From assembly GCF_014337195.1 (NCBI RefSeq), contig NZ_CP060634.1, forward strand, positions 930,001 to 994,000: a stretch of 64,000 bases of DNA, read 5' to 3'. Positions within the stretch are counted from its first letter, which is position 1, and each line of letters opens with the position of its first letter. The notes under the pieces were generated by a model. The model searched no databases. It saw only the letters and a list, made by a program, of their open reading frames with translations, and was not told where the DNA came from. Below, in pieces: positions 20,107 through 28,331 of this stretch. Origin of the DNA: Qiania dongpingensis (GTDB lineage: Bacteria; Bacillota; Clostridia; Lachnospirales; Lachnospiraceae). The translations under genes were made by a program, and so were the position numbers.

Positions 20107-21381
20107 CTATTTTCCCCTCAGCACTTTATACAGAATATCCGCCAGAGGCTCCATGGCATTTTTAGCCTCCTCGAAGGTGTTGTTTTCTGTCCCCACCTCC
20201 ACAAGGGTCGCCCTGGGCAGTACATGCTGATTATACCGGTAGGCTTTCAGGAAAGTTCTTAAAGTAAATCCTGGATAATAGGCCTCCGCTTTCAGCTTCA
20301 TTTGAAAATTGAAAGCCAGGTTGTCGAGCAGATATGGATTCTCGACATCATCCAGCGGTCCGTCGGGAGTCTGGCACATTCCGTTGAAAAACATGATCGG
20401 CGCCGTGGGCTTTCCGTTGATATCCACCACGTCGTGTCCGCCGGAATCCCGGTGCAGATCGATGGTCACCTGGATGCTTGGATTCTCCGCCAGTGTCTGA
20501 TTCAGCATACTGAGAGCCATCGAATACGAATCGGAATAAGGAAAGACCTCCGTATTATGGATGACCTGGATTCCATACTGCTCCGACAGAAGTTTCGCCA
20601 GATAATTTCCGACCCCTACAACGGTCATGTTCGGGTCCCCCTCGGCAGAATCGGAAAAGGCTTCGCTTCCGTGGGTGTGAAACAGAAGTATCTGCGGTTC
20701 TCCGCTCTCCGGCAGGCTCAGGTCCTTACTCATCAGCATATTGGCATCCAGCTGTTCCGGATACGCAGTTGTTGATTTATGTACATAAAAAAATTTGCTC
20801 TTCAAAAAATCAAAATCAGACAGCTGTTCCGCCGTATATACCGTACCTTTGATTTCCGTGGCCGCCATAGCAGGCTGACCTGCCTCCCCGGTTCCTTCCG
20901 CGGCCGTTTCCGCCTCGCCCCCATTTTCCGGCGCGCTTCCGCCCGGCTCTGTCTGCCCGGCCGCAGTCGTCTCCGCCGTTTCTGCCGTGCCGGCCGTTCC
21001 GGCTTCGGCGGCTGATTCTGGTTCATCCTGTGTCTCACCGTGCATTTCATTTTCTTTTTGAAAATTTTGGTAGGCCGGGTCCGGCTGCGCCTGTGCCAGC
21101 GCCGCATCCTGTTCTCCGAGGAACAGAGAGATAGAATGTACTCCGGACGCCAATTCTAAAAATTTCTGGCCCATAGTAAGACCAGAGGCCCCGCTTTCCC
21201 CCTCACCGGCGGACACAGCCCGGGCTTCTTCCTTTGATACAAAGGAGGACATGGGAAGCCGGGCGGCCAAAGCGGTAAGCCGCGCAGGGCCTCCCCGCAG
21301 AAGAAACCAGCCGAATGCCACCAGTACGACCAGCGCCGCCCCACTCCCCCGTGAATCGTGGTGCCTGTTGAAAAAACTCAA
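20107..21381 (-). CDS. spoIIP: stage II sporulation protein P
   Basis: A forespore-engulfment peptidoglycan amidase and endopeptidase that works with SpoIID and SpoIIM at the septum. I place the start at a TTG (21381), giving MSFFNRHHDSRG, because AAAGGAGG lies eight bases upstream; the frame is open further to 21432 but without a ribosome site. A membrane anchor occupies about residues 16-30, followed by a long acidic, glutamate and alanine-rich low-complexity linker (about 90-155) and the zinc amidase domain with LLFHTHGSEAF, TIDLHRDSGG and the distal VEVGTENN glutamate. It precedes lepA and follows gpr, a conserved order. Confidence 0.94.
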   Translation of the reverse strand: MSFFNRHHDSRGSGAALVVLVAFGWFLLRGGPARLTALAARLPMSSFVSKEEARAVSAGEGESGASGLTMGQKFLELASGVHSISLFLGEQDAALAQAQPDPAYQNFQKENEMHGETQDEPESAAEAGTAGTAETAETTAAGQTEPGGSAPENGGEAETAAEGTGEAGQPAMAATEIKGTVYTAEQLSDFDFLKSKFFYVHKSTTAYPEQLDANMLMSKDLSLPESGEPQILLFHTHGSEAFSDSAEGDPNMTVVGVGNYLAKLLSEQYGIQVIHNTEVFPYSDSYSMALSMLNQTLAENPSIQVTIDLHRDSGGHDVVDINGKPTAPIMFFNGMCQTPDGPLDDVENPYLLDNLAFNFQMKLKAEAYYPGFTLRTFLKAYRYNQHVLPRATLVEVGTENNTFEEAKNAMEPLADILYKVLRGK

Positions 21382-21519
21382 AATACCTTCCTCCTTTCCC
21401 GGAAAATCCCGGAAGCCCGCCGCCATATCCATGTCCTCAGGGCTTGTATTATCCGAGCGAAAAACCGCCGGTCACTTCATACCATCATATGACCTGGACA
21501 TGCAGATGATTCCTTTTTC

Positions 21520-22527
21520 CTAGCCCTGAAAAGCAATGTTGATTCCTTCCGAGATGGTGAAGCTGAGCCTCTTTACCCGTTCGTCGATATTTCCAGGAGT
21601 TACGTACATCGGACCGAATCTGGGTTCTATGAGCTCTCTTACCATCTGATACCGCTCGTCCATCCTCATCCCTTCCACCGCGTCCGCGGCCGACGAAGCT
21701 CCAGCCGCTTCCAAAAGCTCCGACAAAGCGTCCACCGTATCGTAAACAATGGCGGCCGCCGCTACAACAGTAGGGACACCCACCGCGATGACCGGAATCC
21801 CCAGGCTTTCTTCCGTCAGGCTGTGCCGGTGATTCCCCACGCCGGAGCCCGGCTGGATTCCCGTGTTGCTCAGCTGTATAGTCGTAGCTAAACGGCTGAC
21901 GCTCCGCGCCGCCAGGGCGTCTATCACCACCACCGCCTCCGGATTCGTCTCCTTTACCACGCCTCTGACGATCTCCGCGGTCTCCATTCCGGTCTGTGCC
22001 ATGACGCCGGGGACGATCCCGCTGACGATCCGTACGCCTTTTTCCCGTTCTCCGTCTGTATTCTCACCCCGCAGATGCCTGGTCATCATCAGGTTATCCA
22101 GCACCTTCGGCCCCAGGGAATCGGAGGTAACCTCATGATTTCCCAGTCCTACCACCAGTACGGACTGCGGGCATCCGAAGCTTTCCAAAAGCTCCCCAAT
22201 ATAATGCGCAAGCTCCTTCGAAATCTCACGGTGATAGCCCTCGTCCGGCACCGCCATCTGTTCTGCTTCCAAGGTGATGTAGATTCCCTTTGGTTTTCCT
22301 ATCGCCTTCTCTCCCCGTTCATCCACTACCTCCACCCTCGTCACTTTTACGTCAGAATTATCGCTGCAGGATTCCTCTATCCGCACCCCGGGGATTCCTT
22401 CCTCCCCCTCCGTGACTGACTCTCTGGCTTCCAGAGCCAGGTCTGTGTGCACTTGTATACCCTCTGTTTTTTCAAGCAACTCGTCTTCCGTCCAAAGGTC
22501 ATTCGCATTATTATCTGTCTTTTCCAT
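21520..22527 (-). CDS. gpr: spore germination protease GPR
   Basis: Degrades small acid-soluble spore proteins during germination. The enzyme is made as a zymogen; the sequence HTDLALEARESV, about 20 residues in, matches the self-cleavage site and also resembles the SASP site that GPR cuts. The start MEKTDNNAND (335 residues) has AGGGGAAA upstream; the longer frame to 22593 lacks a ribosome site. The A25-family core VLVVGLGNHEVTSDSLGP and PGVMAQTGMETAEI is intact. Expression in the forespore (sigma-G) is expected from the family, but I did not identify a promoter with confidence. Confidence 0.94.
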   Translation of the reverse strand: MEKTDNNANDLWTEDELLEKTEGIQVHTDLALEARESVTEGEEGIPGVRIEESCSDNSDVKVTRVEVVDERGEKAIGKPKGIYITLEAEQMAVPDEGYHREISKELAHYIGELLESFGCPQSVLVVGLGNHEVTSDSLGPKVLDNLMMTRHLRGENTDGEREKGVRIVSGIVPGVMAQTGMETAEIVRGVVKETNPEAVVVIDALAARSVSRLATTIQLSNTGIQPGSGVGNHRHSLTEESLGIPVIAVGVPTVVAAAAIVYDTVDALSELLEAAGASSAADAVEGMRMDERYQMVRELIEPRFGPMYVTPGNIDERVKRLSFTISEGINIAFQG

Positions 22528-22632
22528 GTTTCCCCTGTCCTTTCCTCTGGCTTCCTGCTTTTCTCTTTCCGCCGGCCAGTTTTTCCAGTTCATTTTTGCT
22601 ACTATCTTTTACAATTTTTCCCGAAATATGTA

Positions 22633-22661
22633 TTGACAGCCTTTGCTTTTTCCTATAGAAT
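22633..22661 (+). promoter_or_regulatory. sigma-A promoter of rpsT
   Basis: TTGACA, exactly 17 bases, TAGAAT. It leaves a leader of about 85 bases before rpsT, long enough for post-transcriptional control, but I see no strong hairpin in it. Confidence 0.85.
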
Positions 22662-22753
22662 ATAAAAGTATGTTTACATTAGACTGTCCGTGTCCGGCTT
22701 TAATGCAAACCAGATAAATGAAGACAATTTTATTTGATTTGGAGGTGTACAAA

Positions 22754-23017
22754 TTGGCAAATATTAAGTCCGCAAAGAAGAGGGTTCTGGTGGCTGAAGC
22801 AAAAACTGCCAGGAACAAAGCAATTAAATCCAAGGTAAAGACCGTGGTGAAAAAGGTTGAAGCTTCTATTTCTGCCGGTGACAAGGCTGCAGCACAGGCA
22901 GGTTTATTGGTTGCTATCAGCGAAATCGACAAAGCTGCTTCCAAGGGTATCTACCACAAGAACACTGCTTCCAGAAAAGTTGCCCGTTTGACAAAAGCGG
23001 TAAATAAAATCGCATAA
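22754..23017 (+). CDS. rpsT: 30S ribosomal protein S20
   Basis: Binds 16S rRNA early in 30S assembly. The real start is a TTG at 22754 with GGAGGTG six bases upstream, which gives the standard MANIKSAKKRVL N-terminus and 87 residues; an upstream in-frame ATG adds a segment foreign to S20. The high lysine and alanine content and the pattern SAGDKAAAQAGL and AVNKIA are typical. It is divergent from gpr. A strong terminator follows at 23044-23079. Confidence 0.96.
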   Translation: MANIKSAKKRVLVAEAKTARNKAIKSKVKTVVKKVEASISAGDKAAAQAGLLVAISEIDKAASKGIYHKNTASRKVARLTKAVNKIA

Positions 23018-23043
23018 ATCATAACTTGAATAAACCGAAGTGG

Positions 23044-23079
23044 AATCCTGTCAGAATGGTGTGCTGACAGGATTTTTTA
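23044..23079 (+). terminator. rpsT terminator
   Basis: AATCCTGTCAG, nine-base loop, CTGACAGGATT and TTTT. It is a perfect 11-bp stem with a U-run 26 bases after the rpsT stop. Confidence 0.93.
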
Positions 23080-23105
23080 TTCTAAATGAGAAAAGGAGAA
23101 TTTCC

Positions 23106-24233
23106 ATGGCAGAACTGAATCCGCAAAAAAGACTGGGTTTCGGCGCGATGCGTCTTCCGCTCCTGAATCCCGATGACCCTACATCCATTGATATCGACAC
23201 CTATTCCAAAATGATCGACCGATATCTCGCCCAGGGTTTCTGCTACATCGATACCGCCTATCCGTATCATAAGGAACATTCTGAGGAGGCGGTCTGCGAG
23301 GCGCTGGTAAAGAGGTATCCCCGCGACGCCTATCTTCTGGCCGATAAAATGCCCACCTTCCTGGTCAAAGGGCCGGAATATTATGAACGCTTCTTTGATA
23401 CTCAGCTCAAGCGCTGCCAGGTGGATTATTTTGATTACTATCTTCTCCATAACATGGCAAGAGACCGTTTTGAAGAAACCACACGGTACGGCGGATTTGA
23501 ATTCATGAAAAAGCTGAAAGCGGAAGGAAAAGTACGTCACATCGGCTTTTCCTTTCATGACCGCGCCGATGTCCTGGAGGAGATTCTCACCGCCCATCCG
23601 GAGATGGAATTTGTCCAGCTTCAGCTTAATTACATAGACTGGGACAGTGAAATCATCCAATCCAGAAAATGTTTGGAAACAGCCCGCCGGTTTGGAAAGC
23701 CGGTCATCGTTATGGAACCGGCCAAGGGCGGCGGTCTGGCAAACCTCCCCGAAAAGGCCGCAGAAATCTTTCGTGAATATTCTCCGGACGCTTCCCCGGC
23801 ATCCTGGGCGATCCGTTTCGCCGCGTCCCAGGAAGGGGTCATGATGGTCCTCAGCGGGATGTCCTCTCTTTCCCAGCTGGAAGACAATCTTTCTTACATG
23901 GAAGATTTTCATCCCCTTGGCAAAGAGGAGCTGGAACGAATTTCCCGTGTGACAGATGTCCTCCGGGAAATCCAGGCCATTCCCTGTACCAGCTGTAAAT
24001 ACTGCGTCGATGAATGTCCGATGGATATCAACATCCCCGGTTATTTTTCTGTTTATAACTTGATGAAGCAATATGGACAGAACAATTTCCCTCAGATGCA
24101 CTACAGGCGCCAGGCCCTTGGACGCGGCGCCGCGTCCGACTGTATTGAATGTCACAGCTGTGAGGGCCACTGCCCGCAGCACATCAAAATCACGGACCAA
24201 TTAAAGGTAATTGCCGATATTTTTGAAAAGTAA
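23106..24233 (+). CDS. aldo/keto reductase with C-terminal 4Fe-4S domain
   Basis: 375 residues. The barrel domain starts LGFGAMRLPL and shows the catalytic tetrad residues in DTAYPYH (Asp, Tyr), LADKMP (Lys) and LLHNM (His). The C-terminal 70 residues carry CTSCKYCVDECP and a second cluster CIECHSCEGHCP, consistent with two iron-sulphur clusters. Such AKR-ferredoxin fusions are common in anaerobes; their substrates are mostly unknown. The start has AAAGGAGAA upstream. It lies alone between the rpsT terminator and the lysine-riboswitch promoter. Confidence 0.88.
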   Translation: MAELNPQKRLGFGAMRLPLLNPDDPTSIDIDTYSKMIDRYLAQGFCYIDTAYPYHKEHSEEAVCEALVKRYPRDAYLLADKMPTFLVKGPEYYERFFDTQLKRCQVDYFDYYLLHNMARDRFEETTRYGGFEFMKKLKAEGKVRHIGFSFHDRADVLEEILTAHPEMEFVQLQLNYIDWDSEIIQSRKCLETARRFGKPVIVMEPAKGGGLANLPEKAAEIFREYSPDASPASWAIRFAASQEGVMMVLSGMSSLSQLEDNLSYMEDFHPLGKEELERISRVTDVLREIQAIPCTSCKYCVDECPMDINIPGYFSVYNLMKQYGQNNFPQMHYRRQALGRGAASDCIECHSCEGHCPQHIKITDQLKVIADIFEK

Positions 24234-24243
24234 AGGGATTCAG

Positions 24244-24272
24244 TTGACTTTGACGTCTTGATTCGCTATAAT
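24244..24272 (+). promoter_or_regulatory. sigma-A promoter of the riboswitch-hyuAB-nhaC operon
   Basis: TTGACT, exactly 17 bases, TATAAT. Transcription should begin at about 24279, right at the first pairing strand of the riboswitch. Confidence 0.9.
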
Positions 24273-24277
24273 TGTTA

Positions 24278-24425
24278 GGTATGTATAGGGGCGCGGAAAT
24301 CATCAGTACCACAGCCTGTGGGAAAGGGAAATCTGCCGAAAGCGTTTTGCGCTTGGGCTTGCATCGAATAGGTGCAAGACTGTTTTTGAAGCCCGCCAAG
24401 CTTCAAAAGAGCACTATGATATACC
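24278..24425 (+). ncRNA. lysine riboswitch (L box)
   Basis: The order and content of conserved blocks match the lysine aptamer as I know it from B. subtilis lysC and T. maritima: GGGGCGCGGAAATCATCAGTA, then GAAAGGGAAATCTGCCGAAAGCG closing with CGCTTGG, then TTGCATCGAATAGGTGCAAG (compare TGCATTGAATAAATGTAAG in lysC), ACTGT, a GAAGC/GCTTC stem and AGAGC. The first stem GGTATGTATA pairs with TATGATATACC. The RNA begins at the promoter start site and is followed by a terminator at 24547-24590, so lysine binding should stop transcription before hyuA. Identification is from remembered consensus, not from a covariance search. Confidence 0.9.
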
Positions 24426-24546
24426 TGGGGGCATGGAGTTAATTGGACGACAGAAAAAGTGAGTTTGACACTACAGGACATTAATACCAGCTTTTCCGGG
24501 CGTACCGCAGCCGGAACGTTTTGGATTACAGCTTGCAATGATGTAA

Positions 24547-24590
24547 AGCAGCCATGTGCATATACCATGCACGTGACTGCTCTTTTATTA
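24547..24590 (+). terminator. riboswitch expression-platform terminator
   Basis: AGCAGCCATGTGCAT, loop ATACC, ATGCACGTGACTGCT, then CTTTTATTA. The 15-bp stem contains two G-U type pairs and ends 23 bases before the hyuA start. The roughly 120 bases between the aptamer and this stem probably contain the antiterminator; I could not define it with confidence. Confidence 0.85.
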
Positions 24591-24613
24591 TAAACGAGGG
24601 GAGAAGATTTAAC

Positions 24614-26674
24614 GTGAATAAAATCAGAATCGGCGTCGACGTCGGCGGCACCAACACCGACATATGCGCAATTGATGAAACAACCGGCGAGTTGATGGTC
24701 TATAAACTGCCATCCTCTTTAAAGGACCAGTCCCAGGCAGTCGTGGGAGGCGTCCGTAAGATCGTGGAAAAATACGGTCTGAATTATGAAAATGTAGATC
24801 GCTTCATCCACGGAACTACCGTAGCAACCAACGCCATCCTGGAAAGCCGGGGAGCGCGCACGGCCCTGGTGACCACAAAGGGCTTCCGTGATCTCCTGGA
24901 GATCGGACGGCAGAAACGTCCGGATCTTTATGATCTTCAGATGGACAAGGCTCCCGTCCTGGTTCCCAGAAATCTGAGGTTTGAGCTGACGGAACGTATG
25001 AACTATAAGGGTGAGATCCTGGACGCACTCCAGGATGAAGAAATCCTGGCGCTGATTGAAGAGCTTAAAAAGAGCGGTGCCGAGGCTGTCGCCGTCTTAT
25101 TTTTAAATGCGTACTTAAATCCCGAGAACGAGGCAAGGGTAAAAGCCCTCATTGAAGAGCATATGCCTGGAATTTACATTTCCACCTCCAGTGAGATTTC
25201 CAATCAATTCCGTGAGTTTGAACGGCTCTGCGGTACGGTCCTCAATTCCTTTGTCGGCCCCGAGGTAAAAAAATACCTGGACAGCCTGAGACATACTCTG
25301 GAGCAGATCGGAATCAAAAAGGTATATATCAACCATTCCAACGGCGGACTCATGTCCATCCGGGAGGCTGCCACTTATCCCATAAAGACCGGTCTTTCCG
25401 GCCCGGCCGCAGGTGTCATCGGCGTACAGTATCTGACGAATCTGATCGATTATAAAAACGTCATTACCCTCGATGTGGGCGGGACCAGCACCGATATCAG
25501 CATGATCGTAAACGGCAATATAGAAAGCTCCAAGGATAAAAACATCAGCGGGTATCCCGTAAGGATTCCCTCCATTGATATTTCCACCATCGGTGCCGGC
25601 GGCGGCAGCATTGCCTGGGTGGACAGCGGCGGCATCCTGAAGGTCGGCCCTCAGAGCGCCGGAGCCGATCCCGGACCCGCCTGCTATGCCCGCGGCGGAA
25701 AGGAAGCCACCATCACAGACGCCCGCGTGATCCTCGGACATCTGAATAACAAAGAGCTGTTAAACGGTCAGCTTCCCATTGACTCCAAGCTCTCCTTCAA
25801 AGCAGTGGAAAACCTCTCTGAGAAAATCGATATGAATGTGGAAGAAACGGCCCGCGGCATCATCACCGTAGGCAATTCCAACATCGTGAAGGAAATCAAA
25901 AACGTCACTGTGGAAAAAGGCTATAATCCCACTGACTTTTCACTGGTAGCTTTCGGAGGCGCCGGTCCGCTTCATGCGGCCGAGCTCATAGAAGAGCTCA
26001 ATATGTCCACCGCGATCATTCCAAAGGCTCCCGGCCTCCTGGCAGCCTACGGCCTTTTGACGGAGGATATGCGGCGCGACTTTGTACAGACCAGCGTCAT
26101 GGATCTGAACCATACGCCGTTCTCCTGTATTACGGATATGTACAGCTGCCTGAAAAAAGAGGCTGTGATATGGTTTGACAAGGAAAATATCCTGGAAGAA
26201 AACCGCCAGCTGGAATACTATCTGGACATGCGCTACAAGGGGCAGAATTATGAGATCGTCGTATCCATCGATGACAGCATTACCTCCATGGAAGATCTGA
26301 CCAGACAGTTCACGGAAACTTATATGCGGCTGTATTCCTATACTTCCGCCGACGAGATCCAGATCGTCAATTTCGGTCTGTCCGCCATCGGCCATATCAG
26401 CAAGCCTCAGATTGAGCGGGAGGATTTCGTAGGAGAAGACGCTTCTGCCGCTGTCATGGGCAGCCGTATGGTGCTCATGGAAGACGGCAGCCGCGAAAAA
26501 TACATCCTCTATGACCGCGACCTTCTTCACTGCGGCAATGTGATTCCGGGTCCCGCAATTGTCGAGCAGATGGATTCCACCACCATTATCCTCAAAAACC
26601 AGAAAGCTGTGGTAGACGAATATTTCAACATGATCATTACGAGAACAGGAGGACGTTTCCATGAGTCACATTAA
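24614..26674 (+). CDS. hyuA: hydantoinase/oxoprolinase subunit A (ATP-dependent)
   Basis: A 686-residue member of the family that includes N-methylhydantoinase A, the N-terminal half of 5-oxoprolinase, acetone carboxylase beta and caprolactamase. These enzymes use ATP to phosphorylate and open a cyclic amide or activate a carbonyl. The start is a GTG (VNKIRIGVDVGGTNTD) with GGGGAGAA upstream; an in-frame ATG at 24554 lies inside the terminator stem and is not credible. The two ASKHA phosphate motifs are GVDVGGTNTD at about 6-16 and LDVGGTSTDIS at about 285, with GAGGGSIAWVD and FGGAGPLHA following. The substrate is not readable from the sequence. It overlaps hyuB by 14 bases. Confidence 0.88.
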   Translation: MNKIRIGVDVGGTNTDICAIDETTGELMVYKLPSSLKDQSQAVVGGVRKIVEKYGLNYENVDRFIHGTTVATNAILESRGARTALVTTKGFRDLLEIGRQKRPDLYDLQMDKAPVLVPRNLRFELTERMNYKGEILDALQDEEILALIEELKKSGAEAVAVLFLNAYLNPENEARVKALIEEHMPGIYISTSSEISNQFREFERLCGTVLNSFVGPEVKKYLDSLRHTLEQIGIKKVYINHSNGGLMSIREAATYPIKTGLSGPAAGVIGVQYLTNLIDYKNVITLDVGGTSTDISMIVNGNIESSKDKNISGYPVRIPSIDISTIGAGGGSIAWVDSGGILKVGPQSAGADPGPACYARGGKEATITDARVILGHLNNKELLNGQLPIDSKLSFKAVENLSEKIDMNVEETARGIITVGNSNIVKEIKNVTVEKGYNPTDFSLVAFGGAGPLHAAELIEELNMSTAIIPKAPGLLAAYGLLTEDMRRDFVQTSVMDLNHTPFSCITDMYSCLKKEAVIWFDKENILEENRQLEYYLDMRYKGQNYEIVVSIDDSITSMEDLTRQFTETYMRLYSYTSADEIQIVNFGLSAIGHISKPQIEREDFVGEDASAAVMGSRMVLMEDGSREKYILYDRDLLHCGNVIPGPAIVEQMDSTTIILKNQKAVVDEYFNMIITRTGGRFHESH

Positions 26675-28331
26675 TTCCATTACACTGGAGGTCATCAGCA
26701 ACGGCCTTCTCTCCATCGCGGAGCAGATGGGAGTCATCCTGACCAAAACCGCATACAGCACAAATATCAAAGAGAGAAAGGACTTATCCGTGGCTATCTT
26801 CGATGCGGACGGCAAGGTTCTCTCCCTCGCCCAGCATATTCCGATCCATTTCAGCTCCCTCTTCGGCGCGGTGGAGGAACTCCTGAAAAGATGGGATAAA
26901 TCAGAGATATACGACGGGGATGTCTACATCGCCAATGATCCTTATACCGGCGGCGGCTCTCATCTTCCGGACATTGCCCTGGTAAAGCCTGTTTTTTATG
27001 AAGGAAAGCTGATTGCCTTTGTGGTAAACAACGGCCATCATGCGGACCGCTCCAGAAGGGGTCCGACTATCTTCGACGAAGGTCTCCGCATTCCTGTGGT
27101 GAAGCTTTATGAAAAAGGGAAGCTCAATAAAGATATCTACGACCTGATCCTTCTCAACTTCCAGCTTAAGGAAGAACGCCGCGGGGACATCCAGGCGCAG
27201 CTCATCACCAACCAATTCGGCGCAGATAAGATCATAGAGCTCTGCGAAAAGATCGGTCTGGAAACGTATTTTGAATTCTGCCGAGAATGGCTCAAATACG
27301 GAGAAAAGAAAGCCAGGACCGCCATCCAAAACCTACCGGACGGAGAATATGAATTTGAGGACATCCTGGATGATGACGGAAACGGCAATGAAAATCTGCA
27401 GATTCGGGTGAAGCTGGTCGTCTCCGGGGACCATCTCCTATTTGACTTTTCCGGAAGCCATCCTCAGGTGACCGGCCCGTATAACTGCGTAAAGAGCGCC
27501 CTTTTGGCCACAGTCTTCTATTCAGTGAAATGCCTGCTGGATAAGACAATACCCGCCAACTCCGGTTTCTTTGACAGCATTGACGTAAAAGCAGAGCCCG
27601 GCACCATCGTTTGTGCCAGCGAGCCGGCGCCCACATTTGACCGTGAGACTACGACTCAGCGTCTGGCAGACGTCATCTTTGGTGCTTTTGCAAAAATCGA
27701 CCCGGAAAATGTCATCGCCGCGGGCTGCGGAGCCGTGACCTTTTTCAGTATTGCCGGACAAGACGCCCGTTCTGGTAAACCTTATGTCTATGTGGAGACC
27801 ATCGGCGGCGGAAACGGCGCCCGTTACAATAAAGACGGCTTGGACGCCGTACAGGTACATATGACCAACAGCTCCAACCTTCCCATCGAATCTCTGGAAA
27901 TGGAGTACCCCCTTTTAGTCAAAGAATATGCGCTGGAAGAGGACAGCGGCGGTCCCGGCATGTACCGGGGCGGCATGGGCATCCGCAGAGGCATCTGCAT
28001 CCTGGACGACAGCGAAAATACCGTGCTGGCGGCCGCTTCCACCGAAAGAAGCAGGACGAAACCCTGGGGACTGCAGGGCGGCATGGGAGGTTCCACTTCC
28101 TATTTGGATGTCTGCCACGAAGGCAGGAAAATCAACACGCAGAACAAGGTACGCAACGTCCCTCTGGAATCTGGAGACACCGTGACTTTGGTTTCAGCCG
28201 GAGGCGGCGGATATGGGGACCCTGCGAAGCGTGATATTAATAAGGTAAGAAAAGATTACGAAGAGGGAAAAATCAGCCTGGAGACCATGAACACCTGTTA
28301 TCCGGCTGCAAATAAGGAGGATGAAATATGA
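26661..28331 (+). CDS. hyuB: hydantoinase/oxoprolinase subunit B
   Basis: The partner of HyuA, 556 residues, which hydrolyses the phosphorylated intermediate in this family. Conserved blocks are NDPYTGGGSHLPD (about 92-104), NNGHHADRSRRGPT, FDFSGSHPQVTGPYNC, and the glycine-rich C-terminus GGPGMYRGGMGIRRG and SAGGGGYGDP. The start has an AGGAGGACG ribosome site inside hyuA and overlaps its end, so the subunits are coupled. The last codons overlap the following nhaC gene by four bases. All three genes therefore form one tightly packed unit under the lysine riboswitch. Confidence 0.88.
   Translation: MSHINSITLEVISNGLLSIAEQMGVILTKTAYSTNIKERKDLSVAIFDADGKVLSLAQHIPIHFSSLFGAVEELLKRWDKSEIYDGDVYIANDPYTGGGSHLPDIALVKPVFYEGKLIAFVVNNGHHADRSRRGPTIFDEGLRIPVVKLYEKGKLNKDIYDLILLNFQLKEERRGDIQAQLITNQFGADKIIELCEKIGLETYFEFCREWLKYGEKKARTAIQNLPDGEYEFEDILDDDGNGNENLQIRVKLVVSGDHLLFDFSGSHPQVTGPYNCVKSALLATVFYSVKCLLDKTIPANSGFFDSIDVKAEPGTIVCASEPAPTFDRETTTQRLADVIFGAFAKIDPENVIAAGCGAVTFFSIAGQDARSGKPYVYVETIGGGNGARYNKDGLDAVQVHMTNSSNLPIESLEMEYPLLVKEYALEEDSGGPGMYRGGMGIRRGICILDDSENTVLAAASTERSRTKPWGLQGGMGGSTSYLDVCHEGRKINTQNKVRNVPLESGDTVTLVSAGGGGYGDPAKRDINKVRKDYEEGKISLETMNTCYPAANKEDEI

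Noticed and set aside
24554..24613. Upstream ATG for HyuA
   Set aside because: It lies inside the riboswitch terminator stem and has no ribosome site; the GTG at 24614 fits the family N-terminus.
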